NCBI GenBank assembly: GCA_021805485.1
Contig: JAJZFF010000258.1
Coordinates: 1 to 6,361, forward strand
From: Pseudomonadota bacterium
GTDB taxonomy: Bacteria; Pseudomonadota; Alphaproteobacteria; Acetobacterales; Acetobacteraceae
DNA: 6,361 bases
Reading direction: 5' to 3'
The translations under genes were made by a program, and so were the position numbers. Shown one piece after another: positions 1-6,268 of this stretch (the stretch's first letter is position 1; each line of letters begins with the position of its first letter). Below the pieces are notes generated by a model, which saw only the letters and a list, made by a program, of their open reading frames with translations, was not told the DNA's origin and ran no database searches.

Positions 1-323
1 AGATCAAGGCCCGCCTCGTGGTTGCCGAGGAGCACGGCGCGCTGGCCAAGCGGCTCGAATCGGCGCGGACCGAGGCGGTCACCACCCAGGACGAAGCCGA
101 AGCCGCGGCCGCCGAGCGGGTCGGCGAGGCGCGCGCCGAGCAGACGCTGTTCGCCGCGGACCGCGCCGCCTGGAGCGCCGCGCCGGCCTCCTTCCTGCTC
201 GACCGGCGGCTGCAGCGCCTGCAGACGGCCCTCGCCCGCGCCCGGCTGCTGCTGCTCGACCCAAGGCTGGCCGACTCGGCGCCGACGCTGGACCTGCGCG
301 ACTACGCCGCCCCCGCTCCCTGA
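1..323 (+). CDS. HflK-like SPFH-domain membrane protein, C-terminal end (5' truncated)
   Basis: Partial gene entering from the left edge; the reading frame begins at base 3 and gives 106 residues before TGA at 321-323. The visible part starts with an Ala/Glu/Arg-rich helical stretch (about residues 1-55) typical of the coiled coil that follows an SPFH (band-7) domain. It ends in a pattern like the HflK C-terminus: a helix (FLLDRRLQRLQTALARARLL) followed by a short hydrophobic strand (LLLLDPRLAD). The SPFH domain and membrane segment would lie upstream, outside the window. The next gene starts 21 bases downstream and is also an SPFH protein, so the two are probably co-transcribed. HflK-like proteins normally assemble with HflC-like partners into membrane rings. 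The family call rests on a short C-terminal pattern and on the neighbours, so it is moderately sure; the exact subtype is inferred. Confidence 0.72.
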   Translation, partial: IKARLVVAEEHGALAKRLESARTEAVTTQDEAEAAAAERVGEARAEQTLFAADRAAWSAAPASFLLDRRLQRLQTALARARLLLLDPRLADSAPTLDLRDYAAPAP

Positions 324-344
324 CGCCTCGCTCCGGATTCCCTC

Positions 345-1394
345 ATGTCGCTCCTGCACGGCCATCACCACCACCACCACGGTCATCACGGCGATGATCA
401 CGACCATGGGCATGGGGGCGAAGGCGCCGCCCCGCCGGACGGGCCGGTCTCGCCGGCGGCACGGCGGCTCGGCGCCTCGGTGCGGTTCGCCGTCGCCTTC
501 CTCGTCGTGCTCGTCGCCGTGCTCGCCGCCTGCCTGGTGCTGGTCAGTCCGGGCGAGGCGGTGGTGGTGACCCGGTTCGGCAACCCGGTCCGCGTCATCA
601 CCGCCCCCGGCCTCGCCCTGCGCATTCCCGCCCCGATCGAGAACACGATCCGCGTCGATCTCCGCCTGCGTACCACTTCGAGCGGGCTACAGGATGTCGG
701 CACGCGTGACGGGCTGCGCATCCTGGTCCAGGCCTATCTCGCCTGGCAGGTGCCGGACGAGCCCGATGCGATCCGCCAGTTCCTGCGCGCCGTGCGCAAC
801 CAGCCGGACGAGGCCGCCGAGCAGCTGCGCAGCTTCATCCGCTCGACCCTCGAAATCACCGCCAGCGGCTTCGACCTCGCCAGCCTGGTGAACGCGGATC
901 CGGCCAAGGTCCAGCTCGGCGCGTTCGAGCGCCGGCTGCGTGAGCGGCTGGAGGAGCAGGTCCGGCAAGCCTACGGCATCACCATCCGCCAGGTCGGCAT
1001 CGAGAGCCTGACACTGCCCGCCGAGACGCTGGCCGCCACGGTGGCGCGGATGCGCGCCGAGCGGCAGACGGTGGCGACCGAGCGTCTGGCCCAGGGCGAG
1101 CGCCAGGCCGCCGAGATTCGCGCCGGCGCCGATCGCGACGCGCGGATCCTGGTCGCCAAGGCGCGCACCGAGGCGGCTGGGATCGAGGCAAATTCGCGCG
1201 CCGAGGCCGCCGGCATCGCCGCCCGCGCCTATGCCAGCGCGCCGGATCTCTACACGATGCTGCGCAGCTTCGACGCGCTGGACCAGATCATCGGCGCCAA
1301 CGCGCGCCTGATCCTGCGCACCGACGCCGCCCCCTTCCGCCTGCTGGTGGACGGGCCGGCGAGGGAGGCGGAGCCGGCGGCGGCAAAGCCATGA
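345..1394 (+). CDS. HflC-like SPFH protein with a histidine-rich N-terminus
   Basis: Complete 349-residue membrane protein of the stomatin/prohibitin/flotillin/HflK-HflC family. Residues 1-25 are a His/Gly/Asp cluster with 12 histidines (positions 5, 7-12, 14, 15, 19, 21, 23). A linker with R40, R41 and R47 precedes a single membrane helix at about 47-67. The SPFH domain (about 69-235) begins with SPGEAVVVTRFG, and an Ala/Glu/Arg-rich coiled coil covers about 236-295. HflC hallmarks are IRQVGIESLTLP (214-225), MRAER (236-240) and the C-terminal APDLYTMLRSFDALD. The positive residues before the helix predict N-in/C-out topology as in E. coli HflC, so the His cluster would be cytosolic and the SPFH domain periplasmic. 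Canonical HflC has no His-rich extension. The stop overlaps the next start (ATGA at 1391-1394). The ribosome site is weak (CCGGA at 333-337). Family assignment is strong; a metal-binding role for the tail is inferred from its composition and from the downstream metal ATPase. Confidence 0.9.
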   Translation: MSLLHGHHHHHHGHHGDDHDHGHGGEGAAPPDGPVSPAARRLGASVRFAVAFLVVLVAVLAACLVLVSPGEAVVVTRFGNPVRVITAPGLALRIPAPIENTIRVDLRLRTTSSGLQDVGTRDGLRILVQAYLAWQVPDEPDAIRQFLRAVRNQPDEAAEQLRSFIRSTLEITASGFDLASLVNADPAKVQLGAFERRLRERLEEQVRQAYGITIRQVGIESLTLPAETLAATVARMRAERQTVATERLAQGERQAAEIRAGADRDARILVAKARTEAAGIEANSRAEAAGIAARAYASAPDLYTMLRSFDALDQIIGANARLILRTDAAPFRLLVDGPAREAEPAAAKP

Positions 1395-2497
1395 GCGCGC
1401 CCGCCAGGCTTCCGGAAGGGCCGCTCGCGCAGTCGGTCCGCCTCGCCTTCCGCTTCCTGTTCCTGCTGGTGCTCGGCCTCGCCGCCGCCTGGGCCTGCTC
1501 GAACATCCGCCGCGTGCCGTCCGACAGCCGCGCGGTGGTGCTGCGGCTCGGCGCCATCGTCCGGCTGCAGGGCGCCGGGCTGGTGCTGGCCTGGCCGCGG
1601 CCGATCGAGCAGGTGCTGCTGATCCCCGCCGCGGACAGGCAGATCGAATTGCGCATCAGCCGGTTCGACGAGCACGGCTTCATGATGGCCGGCCGGCCGC
1701 CGGAGTTCCAGATCAGCACCGATGCGCGCGGCAATGCCGGCTTTCTGCTCACCGGGGATGGCGGCGTCGTGCATCTCCAGGCCTCCGTGTTCTACCAGAT
1801 CAGCGACCCGCTCGCCTTCGTCGTCGCCGAGGCGCATGTGCGCCCGGCGCTGGAGCGGATTTTCGCCGCCAGCGCCGCCGCCGTCTGCGCCGCGCGCGAT
1901 CTCGACGAGATCCTGGTGGCGCGGCCGGAGGAGGCGGGAATGTCCGGCGGGCGCGAGCGGCTGCGCGCGGACCTCGTGCGGGCGATGAACCAACGCCTGG
2001 CCGCGCTCGCCGCCGCCGGCGCATCAGAGCGGCGGTCCGCCGCCGGCGCCGGGCTCGGCGTCACCGTCAGCCGCATCGACCTCGCCGCCGCCCTGCCCAG
2101 CAACGCCAAGGCAGCGTTCGATCGGGTGCTGACGGTGACGCAGACCGCCAACCAGCTCATCGCCGAGGCCCGCAGCTTCGCGACCACGAGCGCGGCGAAG
2201 GCGGAGCAGCAGGCGCACCGGATCGTGGCCGACGCCGAGGCCGCGGCGGCGGAACGCCGCTCCGATGCGCTGGCGCGGGCGGCGCGCATCGCCGCGCTGG
2301 CGCCGCAGCTCAAAGGCGAACTCGGCCAAGTACTTCTGACCCGGCTCTACGCCGATCGCGTCGGCGCGGTGCTGCGCCGGGCTGGCGAGGTGGACAGTGT
2401 CGAGCCCGGCGCCGCCGGCCATCTCTACCTGCCCGGCCCGTCCCTGCCCGCACCCTCCGCCCCGCCCGCGGGTGACGGCAAAGGAACGCGGCCATGA
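1391..2497 (+). CDS. HflK-like SPFH-domain membrane protein
   Basis: Complete 368-residue protein. A short arginine-containing N-terminus (R6, R17, R21) leads into one membrane helix at about 17-36, then an SPFH domain at about 42-245. A long Ala/Glu/Arg coiled coil follows at about 250-305, then a Pro/Ala-rich tail. HflK-type signatures are LLTGDGGVV (119-127, equivalent to the LTGDENIV motif of HflK), the segment RIDLAAALPSNAKAAFDRV (228-246, like the HflK stretch ending PxxVxxAFDDV), and RLYADRVGAVLRRAGEV before HLYLPGP near the end. Predicted topology is N-in with the SPFH domain on the periplasmic side. It overlaps the HflC-like gene by 4 bases upstream and the ATPase by 4 bases downstream, suggesting translational coupling and matched production. 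HflK and HflC normally form a hetero-oligomeric cage; here the natural partners are the adjacent HflC-like protein and the partial gene at the left edge. It is an SPFH paralogue in a metal context, so an FtsH-regulating role is not supported by this window. Confidence 0.9.
   Translation: MSAPARLPEGPLAQSVRLAFRFLFLLVLGLAAAWACSNIRRVPSDSRAVVLRLGAIVRLQGAGLVLAWPRPIEQVLLIPAADRQIELRISRFDEHGFMMAGRPPEFQISTDARGNAGFLLTGDGGVVHLQASVFYQISDPLAFVVAEAHVRPALERIFAASAAAVCAARDLDEILVARPEEAGMSGGRERLRADLVRAMNQRLAALAAAGASERRSAAGAGLGVTVSRIDLAAALPSNAKAAFDRVLTVTQTANQLIAEARSFATTSAAKAEQQAHRIVADAEAAAAERRSDALARAARIAALAPQLKGELGQVLLTRLYADRVGAVLRRAGEVDSVEPGAAGHLYLPGPSLPAPSAPPAGDGKGTRP
2480..2485 (+). promoter_or_regulatory. Ribosome binding site of the P-type ATPase
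   Basis: AAAGGA lies 8 bases before the ATG at 2494, inside the 3' end of the preceding gene. It is the clearest Shine-Dalgarno match in the operon and supports the ATGA-overlap start for the ATPase. Confidence 0.6.
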
Positions 2498-4380
2498 GCG
2501 CGGCCCTCGCCGAAACCGGGTTGCTGAGCCAGGGCGAGCGGCGCTCGCTGGCGGTGCGCCTGACCCTGTCGCTGATCACCGCCGGGCTGCTGATCCTGTC
2601 CACGGTGCTGCGGCTGGCGGCGCCGGACCAGCTCGACATCGCCGAACTCGTCGCCGGCCTCGCCGCCCTCCTCGTCGCCGTGCCGGCGCTGCAGGCGGCC
2701 TGGTACAGCCTGCGCCACCCGGACCTGCACGGCGTCACCGACCAGCTCGTCGCACTCGCCCTCATCGCCGCCTGGGCCGAAGGCGACCTCACCACCGCCG
2801 CGCTGCTGCCGCTGGTGATGACCGTCGGGCACGTGCTGGAGGAGCGGTCCCTGCTCGGCTCGCAGGAGGCGATCCGCGCCCTGGGGCGGCTGACCAGGGG
2901 CAAGGCGCGCCGGCTCGGCGCCGATGGCCGCGCCGAGGAGGTGGACGCGCAGGCGCTGCGCCCCGGCGACCGCATCGCGCTGCGGCCGGGCGAGCGCATC
3001 CCCGCCGATGGCCTGATCCGCACCGGGATGGCCAGCATCGACACCGCCTCGATCACCGGCGAATCGGTGCCGGCCGAGCTCGGCCCGGGGGGCGCGGTGT
3101 TCGGCGGCTCGCTCAATCTCGATGGCGTCCTCGAGGTGGAGGTGACGCGCGTCGGCGGGCAGACCACGCTGGGCCGGGTGATCGCGCTGATGCAGCAGGC
3201 CGAGCAGGCCAAGCCGCCGGTCACCCGCCTGCTCGAACACCATGCCGGGCGCTACACCATCCTGGTGCTGCTGGCCGCATTCGGCGTCTGGTTCGCCTCC
3301 GGCAGCACGGCGGGCATGCTGGCGGTGCTGGTCGCCTCCTGCCCCTGCGCGCTGGTGCTGGCGGCGCCGGCGACCTCGATCGCGGCCATCGCGGTGGCCG
3401 GGCGGCATGGCATCCTGGTCAAGGGCGCCGCCTTCCTCGAGGATCTCGCCAGCGTCGACGCCGTGATCCTGGACAAGACCGGTACGGTGACGCTCGGCCA
3501 GCTGCGCCTGGCGGAAGCGCGGGCGGCGCCGGGGGTCGATGTCGATGCGCTGAAATCCGTCGCCGGCGCGCTCGGCGCCGCGAGCAACCACCCGGTCAGC
3601 CGCGCGTTGGCGCCGCTGGCCCCGCTCGGTGCGATCCTGCCGCTCGAGGATGTCAAGGAGGCGCGCGGGCTCGGCGTCGTCGGCCGACTCGGCAACGAGA
3701 CCGTCGTGCTCGGCCGGCCGGAGCTGCTGGCCGAACATGGCGTGATCGCCCCCCCGCCGCCCGCCCATGACGGCCCGATCGCCGGCGTCGGCCGTGGCGA
3801 GAGCTTTCTCGGCTGGATGCTGCTGGCCGACGAGCCGCGCGCCGAGGCCCGCGCCGCCATCGCCGACCTCAAGGCACTCGGGCTGCGCCGGCAATTGCTG
3901 CTGACCGGCGACCGTGCCTCCGTCGCGCGCTCGATCGCGGCGCGGCTCGGCGTGACGGAGGTGCGCGCGGAGGCGCTACCGGAGGAAAAGCTGGAATGCG
4001 TACTGGCTGAGACGCGGGCCGGCTACCGGCCGCTGGTGGTCGGTGATGGCATCAACGACGCGCTGGCGCTGAAGGCGGGCGCGGTCGGGGTGGCGATGGG
4101 GGCGCAGGGCACCGATGTCGCGCTGGCTTCGGCCGACGTCGTGCTGATGAGCAACGATCTCCGCCGCCTGGCGACCTGCGTGCGGCTCAGCCGGCGCTGC
4201 CGCAGCACCATCCACACCAATGTCGCGGTCGGGCTGGGCTGGACGGTGGTGGTGATCGGCCTGGCCGCGACCGGGCTGCTGGGCCCCTCAGGGGCGCTGA
4301 TCGCGGCGGTGCTGCACAATGTCGGCACGCTGGCGGTGATGGGCAACGCCGGGCGGTTGCTGAAATTCCACGAGGCGTAG
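2494..4380 (+). CDS. P1B-type heavy-metal translocating ATPase without an N-terminal metal-binding domain
   Basis: Complete 628-residue inner-membrane pump that uses ATP to move a metal cation, most likely out of the cytosol. Visible motifs in order are: two pairs of membrane helices (about 22-41, 48-70, 83-97, 99-117); actuator TGES (188-191); helix at about 253-270; metal-site CPC (283-285) within SCPCALVLAAP; phosphorylated Asp in DKTGT (D327); nucleotide-domain HP (H366-P367, in NHPVSRAL); TGD (471-473); hinge GDGIND (517-522); and two final helices (about 571-620). All catalytic residues look intact. The first membrane helix starts about 20 residues in, leaving no room for an HMA (GMxCxxC) domain or His-rich tail, so it is short for a P1B pump. 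The last helix reads LHNVGTLAVMGNAGRLL; this does not match the Cu-type signature I know, and it has HN where Zn/Cd-type pumps often have HEG or an Asp. Metal specificity is therefore open (Zn/Cd-like or Mn/Fe-like more likely than Cu). It is coupled by a 4-base overlap to SPFH genes. Confidence 0.93.
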   Translation: MSAALAETGLLSQGERRSLAVRLTLSLITAGLLILSTVLRLAAPDQLDIAELVAGLAALLVAVPALQAAWYSLRHPDLHGVTDQLVALALIAAWAEGDLTTAALLPLVMTVGHVLEERSLLGSQEAIRALGRLTRGKARRLGADGRAEEVDAQALRPGDRIALRPGERIPADGLIRTGMASIDTASITGESVPAELGPGGAVFGGSLNLDGVLEVEVTRVGGQTTLGRVIALMQQAEQAKPPVTRLLEHHAGRYTILVLLAAFGVWFASGSTAGMLAVLVASCPCALVLAAPATSIAAIAVAGRHGILVKGAAFLEDLASVDAVILDKTGTVTLGQLRLAEARAAPGVDVDALKSVAGALGAASNHPVSRALAPLAPLGAILPLEDVKEARGLGVVGRLGNETVVLGRPELLAEHGVIAPPPPAHDGPIAGVGRGESFLGWMLLADEPRAEARAAIADLKALGLRRQLLLTGDRASVARSIAARLGVTEVRAEALPEEKLECVLAETRAGYRPLVVGDGINDALALKAGAVGVAMGAQGTDVALASADVVLMSNDLRRLATCVRLSRRCRSTIHTNVAVGLGWTVVVIGLAATGLLGPSGALIAAVLHNVGTLAVMGNAGRLLKFHEA

Positions 4381-4399
4381 CAGACGCCTGCGTGCGGTC

Positions 4400-4433
4400 T
4401 CAGCCCCGGGCGGGAGGTCCACCCGGGGGCTGA
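4400..4433. terminator. GC-rich hairpin between convergent genes, possible bidirectional terminator
   Basis: The arms TCAGCCCCGGG (4400-4410) and CCCGGGGGCTGA (4422-4433) pair almost perfectly with one bulged base and an 11-base loop. The hairpin sits 20 bases after the ATPase stop and 15 bases after the hydrolase stop on the other strand, where a shared terminator is expected. Neither strand shows a T-run after the stem, so it is not a textbook intrinsic terminator. It may act as an mRNA 3'-end stabiliser or a terminator of the U-poor kind common in GC-rich genomes. Confidence 0.6.
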
Positions 4434-4448
4434 CCGGTTCTGGCGGGT

Positions 4449-5114
4449 TCAGTCGGCGGCGAGCGGCATGGCGCGGGCGCTCATCGCCTTGCCGACATGG
4501 TCCTCCAGCGCCGTCGCGACCTGATCGGCGTGCTGGGCGAAGACATGGTCGGCCCCGGCGAAGACCCGGTAATCAACCCGCACGCCCTTCTGGGTGTTGA
4601 GCTTTTCGACCAGCTTCTTGACCGAGGGCTCGGGCACCAGCTCGTCGGCGTCGCCGTGGATCATCAGCCCGCCGCAGGGGCAGGGCGCGAGAAAGCCGAA
4701 ATCATAATGGCTTGCCGGCGGCGCGACGCTGACCCAGCCGGAGACTTCCGGCCGGCGCATCAGTAGCTGCATGCCGACGAAGGCGCCGAACGAGTAGCCG
4801 GCGATCCACAGCCCGCCGGCGCTCGGGTTCACCGCCTGCAGCCAGTCGAGCGCGCCGGCGGCATCGCCGATCTCGCCGATACCGCCGTCATAGCGGCCCT
4901 GGCTGCGGCCGACGCCACGGAAATTGAAGCGCATGACCGAGAAGCCCAGCCGCTGGAAGGACTGGTACATCGCATAGGTGATCCGATTATTCATCGTCCC
5001 CCCATGCAGCGGGTGCGGGTGCAGCACCAGCGCCAGAGGCGCGCCACTCTGCTTGGAATGATGGTAGCGACCTTCGAGCCGCCCGTCCGGGCCGGCAAAC
5101 ATGACTTCAGGCAT
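4449..5114 (-). CDS. Small alpha/beta hydrolase (COG2945-like), predicted esterase
   Basis: A 221-residue protein read from ATG at 5114. It has the features of a compact cytosolic alpha/beta hydrolase: an oxyanion-loop region HPHPLHGGT (32-40), MRFNFRGVGRSQG (61-73), the nucleophile elbow GYSFG (Ser108), the acid in GDADELVP (Asp157, possibly Asp155) and the catalytic His in GADHVF (His190). The triad is intact, so a hydrolase or esterase activity is likely, but the substrate is unknown. An in-frame ATG at 5171 would add 19 residues (MIDASGPVRT...). I chose 5114 because MPEVMFAGPDGRLEGRY matches the usual family beginning and because purine-rich GGAA motifs precede it. The longer version would also run through a perfect palindrome. 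It converges on the metal ATPase and diverges from cysE. From memory, such hydrolases are often found beside suf/isc operons in alphaproteobacteria, which suggests a conserved but unexplained link to Fe-S metabolism. Confidence 0.88.
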   Translation of the reverse strand: MPEVMFAGPDGRLEGRYHHSKQSGAPLALVLHPHPLHGGTMNNRITYAMYQSFQRLGFSVMRFNFRGVGRSQGRYDGGIGEIGDAAGALDWLQAVNPSAGGLWIAGYSFGAFVGMQLLMRRPEVSGWVSVAPPASHYDFGFLAPCPCGGLMIHGDADELVPEPSVKKLVEKLNTQKGVRVDYRVFAGADHVFAQHADQVATALEDHVGKAMSARAMPLAAD

Positions 5115-5118
5115 CGCG

Positions 5119-5136
5119 TTCCAGTTTCCGTTTCCT
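5119..5136 (-). promoter_or_regulatory. Purine-rich ribosome-binding region of the hydrolase
   Basis: On the minus strand the 18 bases before the start region read AGGAAACGGAAACTGGAA, giving three GGAA motifs; the middle one ends 9 bases before the ATG at 5114. This supports 5114 as the start over the in-frame ATG at 5171. Confidence 0.5.
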
Positions 5137-5140
5137 GCTC

Positions 5141-5162
5141 GCGTCCGGACCGGTCCGGACGC
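5141..5162. promoter_or_regulatory. Perfect 22-bp palindrome upstream of the hydrolase, candidate operator
   Basis: The arms GCGTCCGGAC (5141-5150) and GTCCGGACGC (5153-5162) are exact reverse complements, and the central CG is itself self-complementary, so every one of the 22 bases is symmetric. It ends 26 bases before the hydrolase start codon. The position and symmetry suit a binding site for a dimeric repressor, or a hairpin in the hydrolase 5' leader. The regulator is unknown. Confidence 0.5.
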
Positions 5163-5324
5163 ATCGATCACTCATCACCGTCGGCCACTCACCACGCTCT
5201 GCCGGTGGCCCCGGCCATACCCCTTGCCCCTTCCGGCGTTCCGACCGTTTCCGCCCGGCGCCGGCCCATTTCTCCCCTCCGCCTCTCCCCTTTTGCAGGA
5301 CTTGCGGCATGCCCATCTGACCGA

Positions 5325-5364
5325 CACGATACGCAATGACCTGGCACGATACGCAATGACCTGG
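5325..5364 (+). repeat. Two perfect tandem copies of a 20-bp unit
   Basis: CACGATACGCAATGACCTGG occurs at 5325-5344 and again at 5345-5364 without mismatch or spacer. It lies about 200 bases before cysE in non-coding DNA. Each copy contains an ATG that opens a tiny frame: seven codons from 5336 and nine codons (MTWTETAKP) from 5356. It may be a duplicated protein-binding site or a recent slippage duplication. Confidence 0.85.
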
Positions 5365-5433
5365 ACGGAGACTGCCAAGCCGTGACCATCGGAAGGCCGA
5401 TCGTTCGAATTGCCACAGGCGCCCCTGCCGCTG

Positions 5434-5452
5434 CGAGGCGAGGTGCGCCTCG
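5434..5452 (+). other. Small hairpin in the cysE upstream region
   Basis: CGAGGCG (5434-5440) pairs with CGCCTCG (5446-5452) across a 5-base loop, followed by a pyrimidine-rich stretch (TTCGTCTCTCC). It could be an attenuator-like structure or a weak terminator in the cysE leader, but there is no real T-run and chance is possible in GC-rich DNA. Confidence 0.25.
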
Positions 5453-5563
5453 TTCGTCTCTCCTTTGCTGCCGCCCTGACCCGAAACACGGGATGGTCGG
5501 AAGCCTCCCGCCGATGCAGTCAATATAGGGCGGACCTCCGCCGTTTGATAATGGAAATGTCGC

Positions 5564-6259
5564 ATGGCCTTCATGTTTTTGCGCGAAACCATCCGGGCCT
5601 ATCGTGAGAAGGATCCGGCGGCGCGGTCCGATCTTGAAGTCCTGCTTTGCTATCCAGGATTGCACGCGATTGTCTGGCATCGCCTGGCACACTGGCTATG
5701 GTGCCACAAAATCCGACTGCTCGGACGATTTCTGGCCCATCTCGGCCGCATGCTCACCGGAATTGAAATCCACCCGGGCGCGCGCATCGGCCGGCGCGTC
5801 ATCATCGACCACGGCATGGGCGTGGTGATCGGCGAGACGGCCGAAGTCGGCGACGATGTCTACATGTACCATCAGGTCACGCTCGGCGGCACCAGCTCCG
5901 AGCGCGGCAAGCGCCACCCGACGATCGGGCGCAATGTCATCATCGGCGCCGGCGCCAAGGTGCTCGGGGCCATCACCATCGGCGACAATGCGCGAATCGG
6001 CGCCAACGCCGTCGTCGTCCAGCCGGTGCCGGCCGGCGTCACCGTCGCCGGCATTCCCGCCCGCCGGATCGAGCGCAAGCGCGAGCGCGCCAACTTCGTC
6101 CCGTATGGCACCCCGATCGAGGCGGCGATCGACCCGCTGCTGCGCGATCTCGAGAGCCTCCGCGCCGAGCTGACCGAGGTCGAGGCGCGCCTCGGCGCCA
6201 TCGCCGCCGAGCACCAGGCGACCCCGGTGCAGCCGGGGACCTGCGAGCCGGCGGAATAG
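5564..6259 (+). CDS. cysE: Serine O-acetyltransferase, short class
   Basis: Complete 231-residue cytosolic enzyme that transfers acetyl from acetyl-CoA to L-serine, giving O-acetylserine, the carbon acceptor for cysteine synthesis. The N-terminal helical part (1-65) contains the family-typical EKDPAARS and [17 protein letters not shown] left-handed beta-helix of hexapeptide repeats follows, with [10 protein letters not shown] (67-76), [19 protein letters not shown] (81-99, catalytic His83), YHQVTLGGT (102-110), [11 protein letters not shown] (125-135) and [14 protein letters not shown] (154-167). The N-terminal helical domain is shorter than in E. coli CysE, as in the Bacillus-type class, and E68 replaces the Asp of the E. 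coli DIHP motif. A C-terminal extension (about 185-215) is a predicted coiled coil with a Pro-rich end. The start at 5564 has GGAA 7 bases upstream; the ATG at 5573 is a possible alternative. The cysteine desulfurase begins 9 bases after the stop, suggesting an operon that supplies cysteine directly to sulfur mobilisation. Confidence 0.95.
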   Translation: MAFMFLRETIRAYREKDPAARSDLEVLLCYPGLHAIVWHRLAHWLWCHKIRLLGRFLAHLGRMLTGIEIHPGARIGRRVIIDHGMGVVIGETAEVGDDVYMYHQVTLGGTSSERGKRHPTIGRNVIIGAGAKVLGAITIGDNARIGANAVVVQPVPAGVTVAGIPARRIERKRERANFVPYGTPIEAAIDPLLRDLESLRAELTEVEARLGAIAAEHQATPVQPGTCEPAE

Positions 6260-6268
6260 CCGGCCGCG

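Larger units (their letters stand above)
5115..5563. other. Divergent intergenic region, no convincing gene
   Basis: The 449 bases between the hydrolase and cysE starts must hold the promoters for both directions. Open frames here on either strand give low-complexity Arg/Pro/Gly-rich translations with no recognisable domain and no good start context, so I call none of them. The region is locally richer in A/T and less codon-like than its neighbours. It contains a perfect palindrome (5141-5162), a 20-bp tandem duplication (5325-5364), small hairpins (atcgg/ccgat 5388-5401; cgaggcg/cgcctcg 5434-5452; cccg/cggg 5480-5492) and an AT-rich patch (AATATA at 5522-5527). I could not assign a -35/-10 promoter with confidence on either strand. 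Confidence 0.7.

Noticed and set aside
357..413. Run of His codons resembling an engineered His tag or vector contamination
   Set aside because: The His residues use both CAC and CAT, extend irregularly with Gly/Asp well past six, and sit in a natural gene with a normal HflC body and operon context; no vector sequence is present.
345..2497. Naming the SPFH pair as the canonical FtsH-modulating hflK/hflC genes
   Set aside because: There is no ftsH here, the order and the His-rich tail are atypical, and the genes are coupled to a metal ATPase, so they look like paralogues with another role.
2397..3770. Long open frame of 457 codons on the + strand in another frame
   Set aside because: Arg/Pro/Gly/Ala-rich shadow of the ATPase gene caused by high GC; no domain, and the ATPase frame carries all catalytic motifs.
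2425..3894. Long reverse-strand open frame of 489 codons antisense to the ATPase
   Set aside because: Composition (Gln/Gly/Arg/Asp-rich) is typical of GC-rich antisense shadows and it has no recognisable motif.
4283..4295. Hairpin GCCCCTCAGGGGC inside the ATPase gene as a terminator
   Set aside because: It lies within an intact conserved coding segment between the last two membrane helices and has no T-run.
5171..5171. Upstream in-frame ATG at 5171 as the hydrolase start
   Set aside because: The extra 19 residues do not look like the family N-terminus, are partly encoded by the palindrome, and the ATG at 5114 has better family match and a purine-rich leader.
5325..5364. Possible CRISPR array
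   Set aside because: Only two directly adjacent copies with no spacer between them and no cas genes.
5189..5692. Reverse-strand open frame of 167 codons across the intergenic region and into cysE
   Set aside because: Starts inside cysE, low-complexity translation, no domain, and overlapping alternative frames in the same DNA look equally meaningless.
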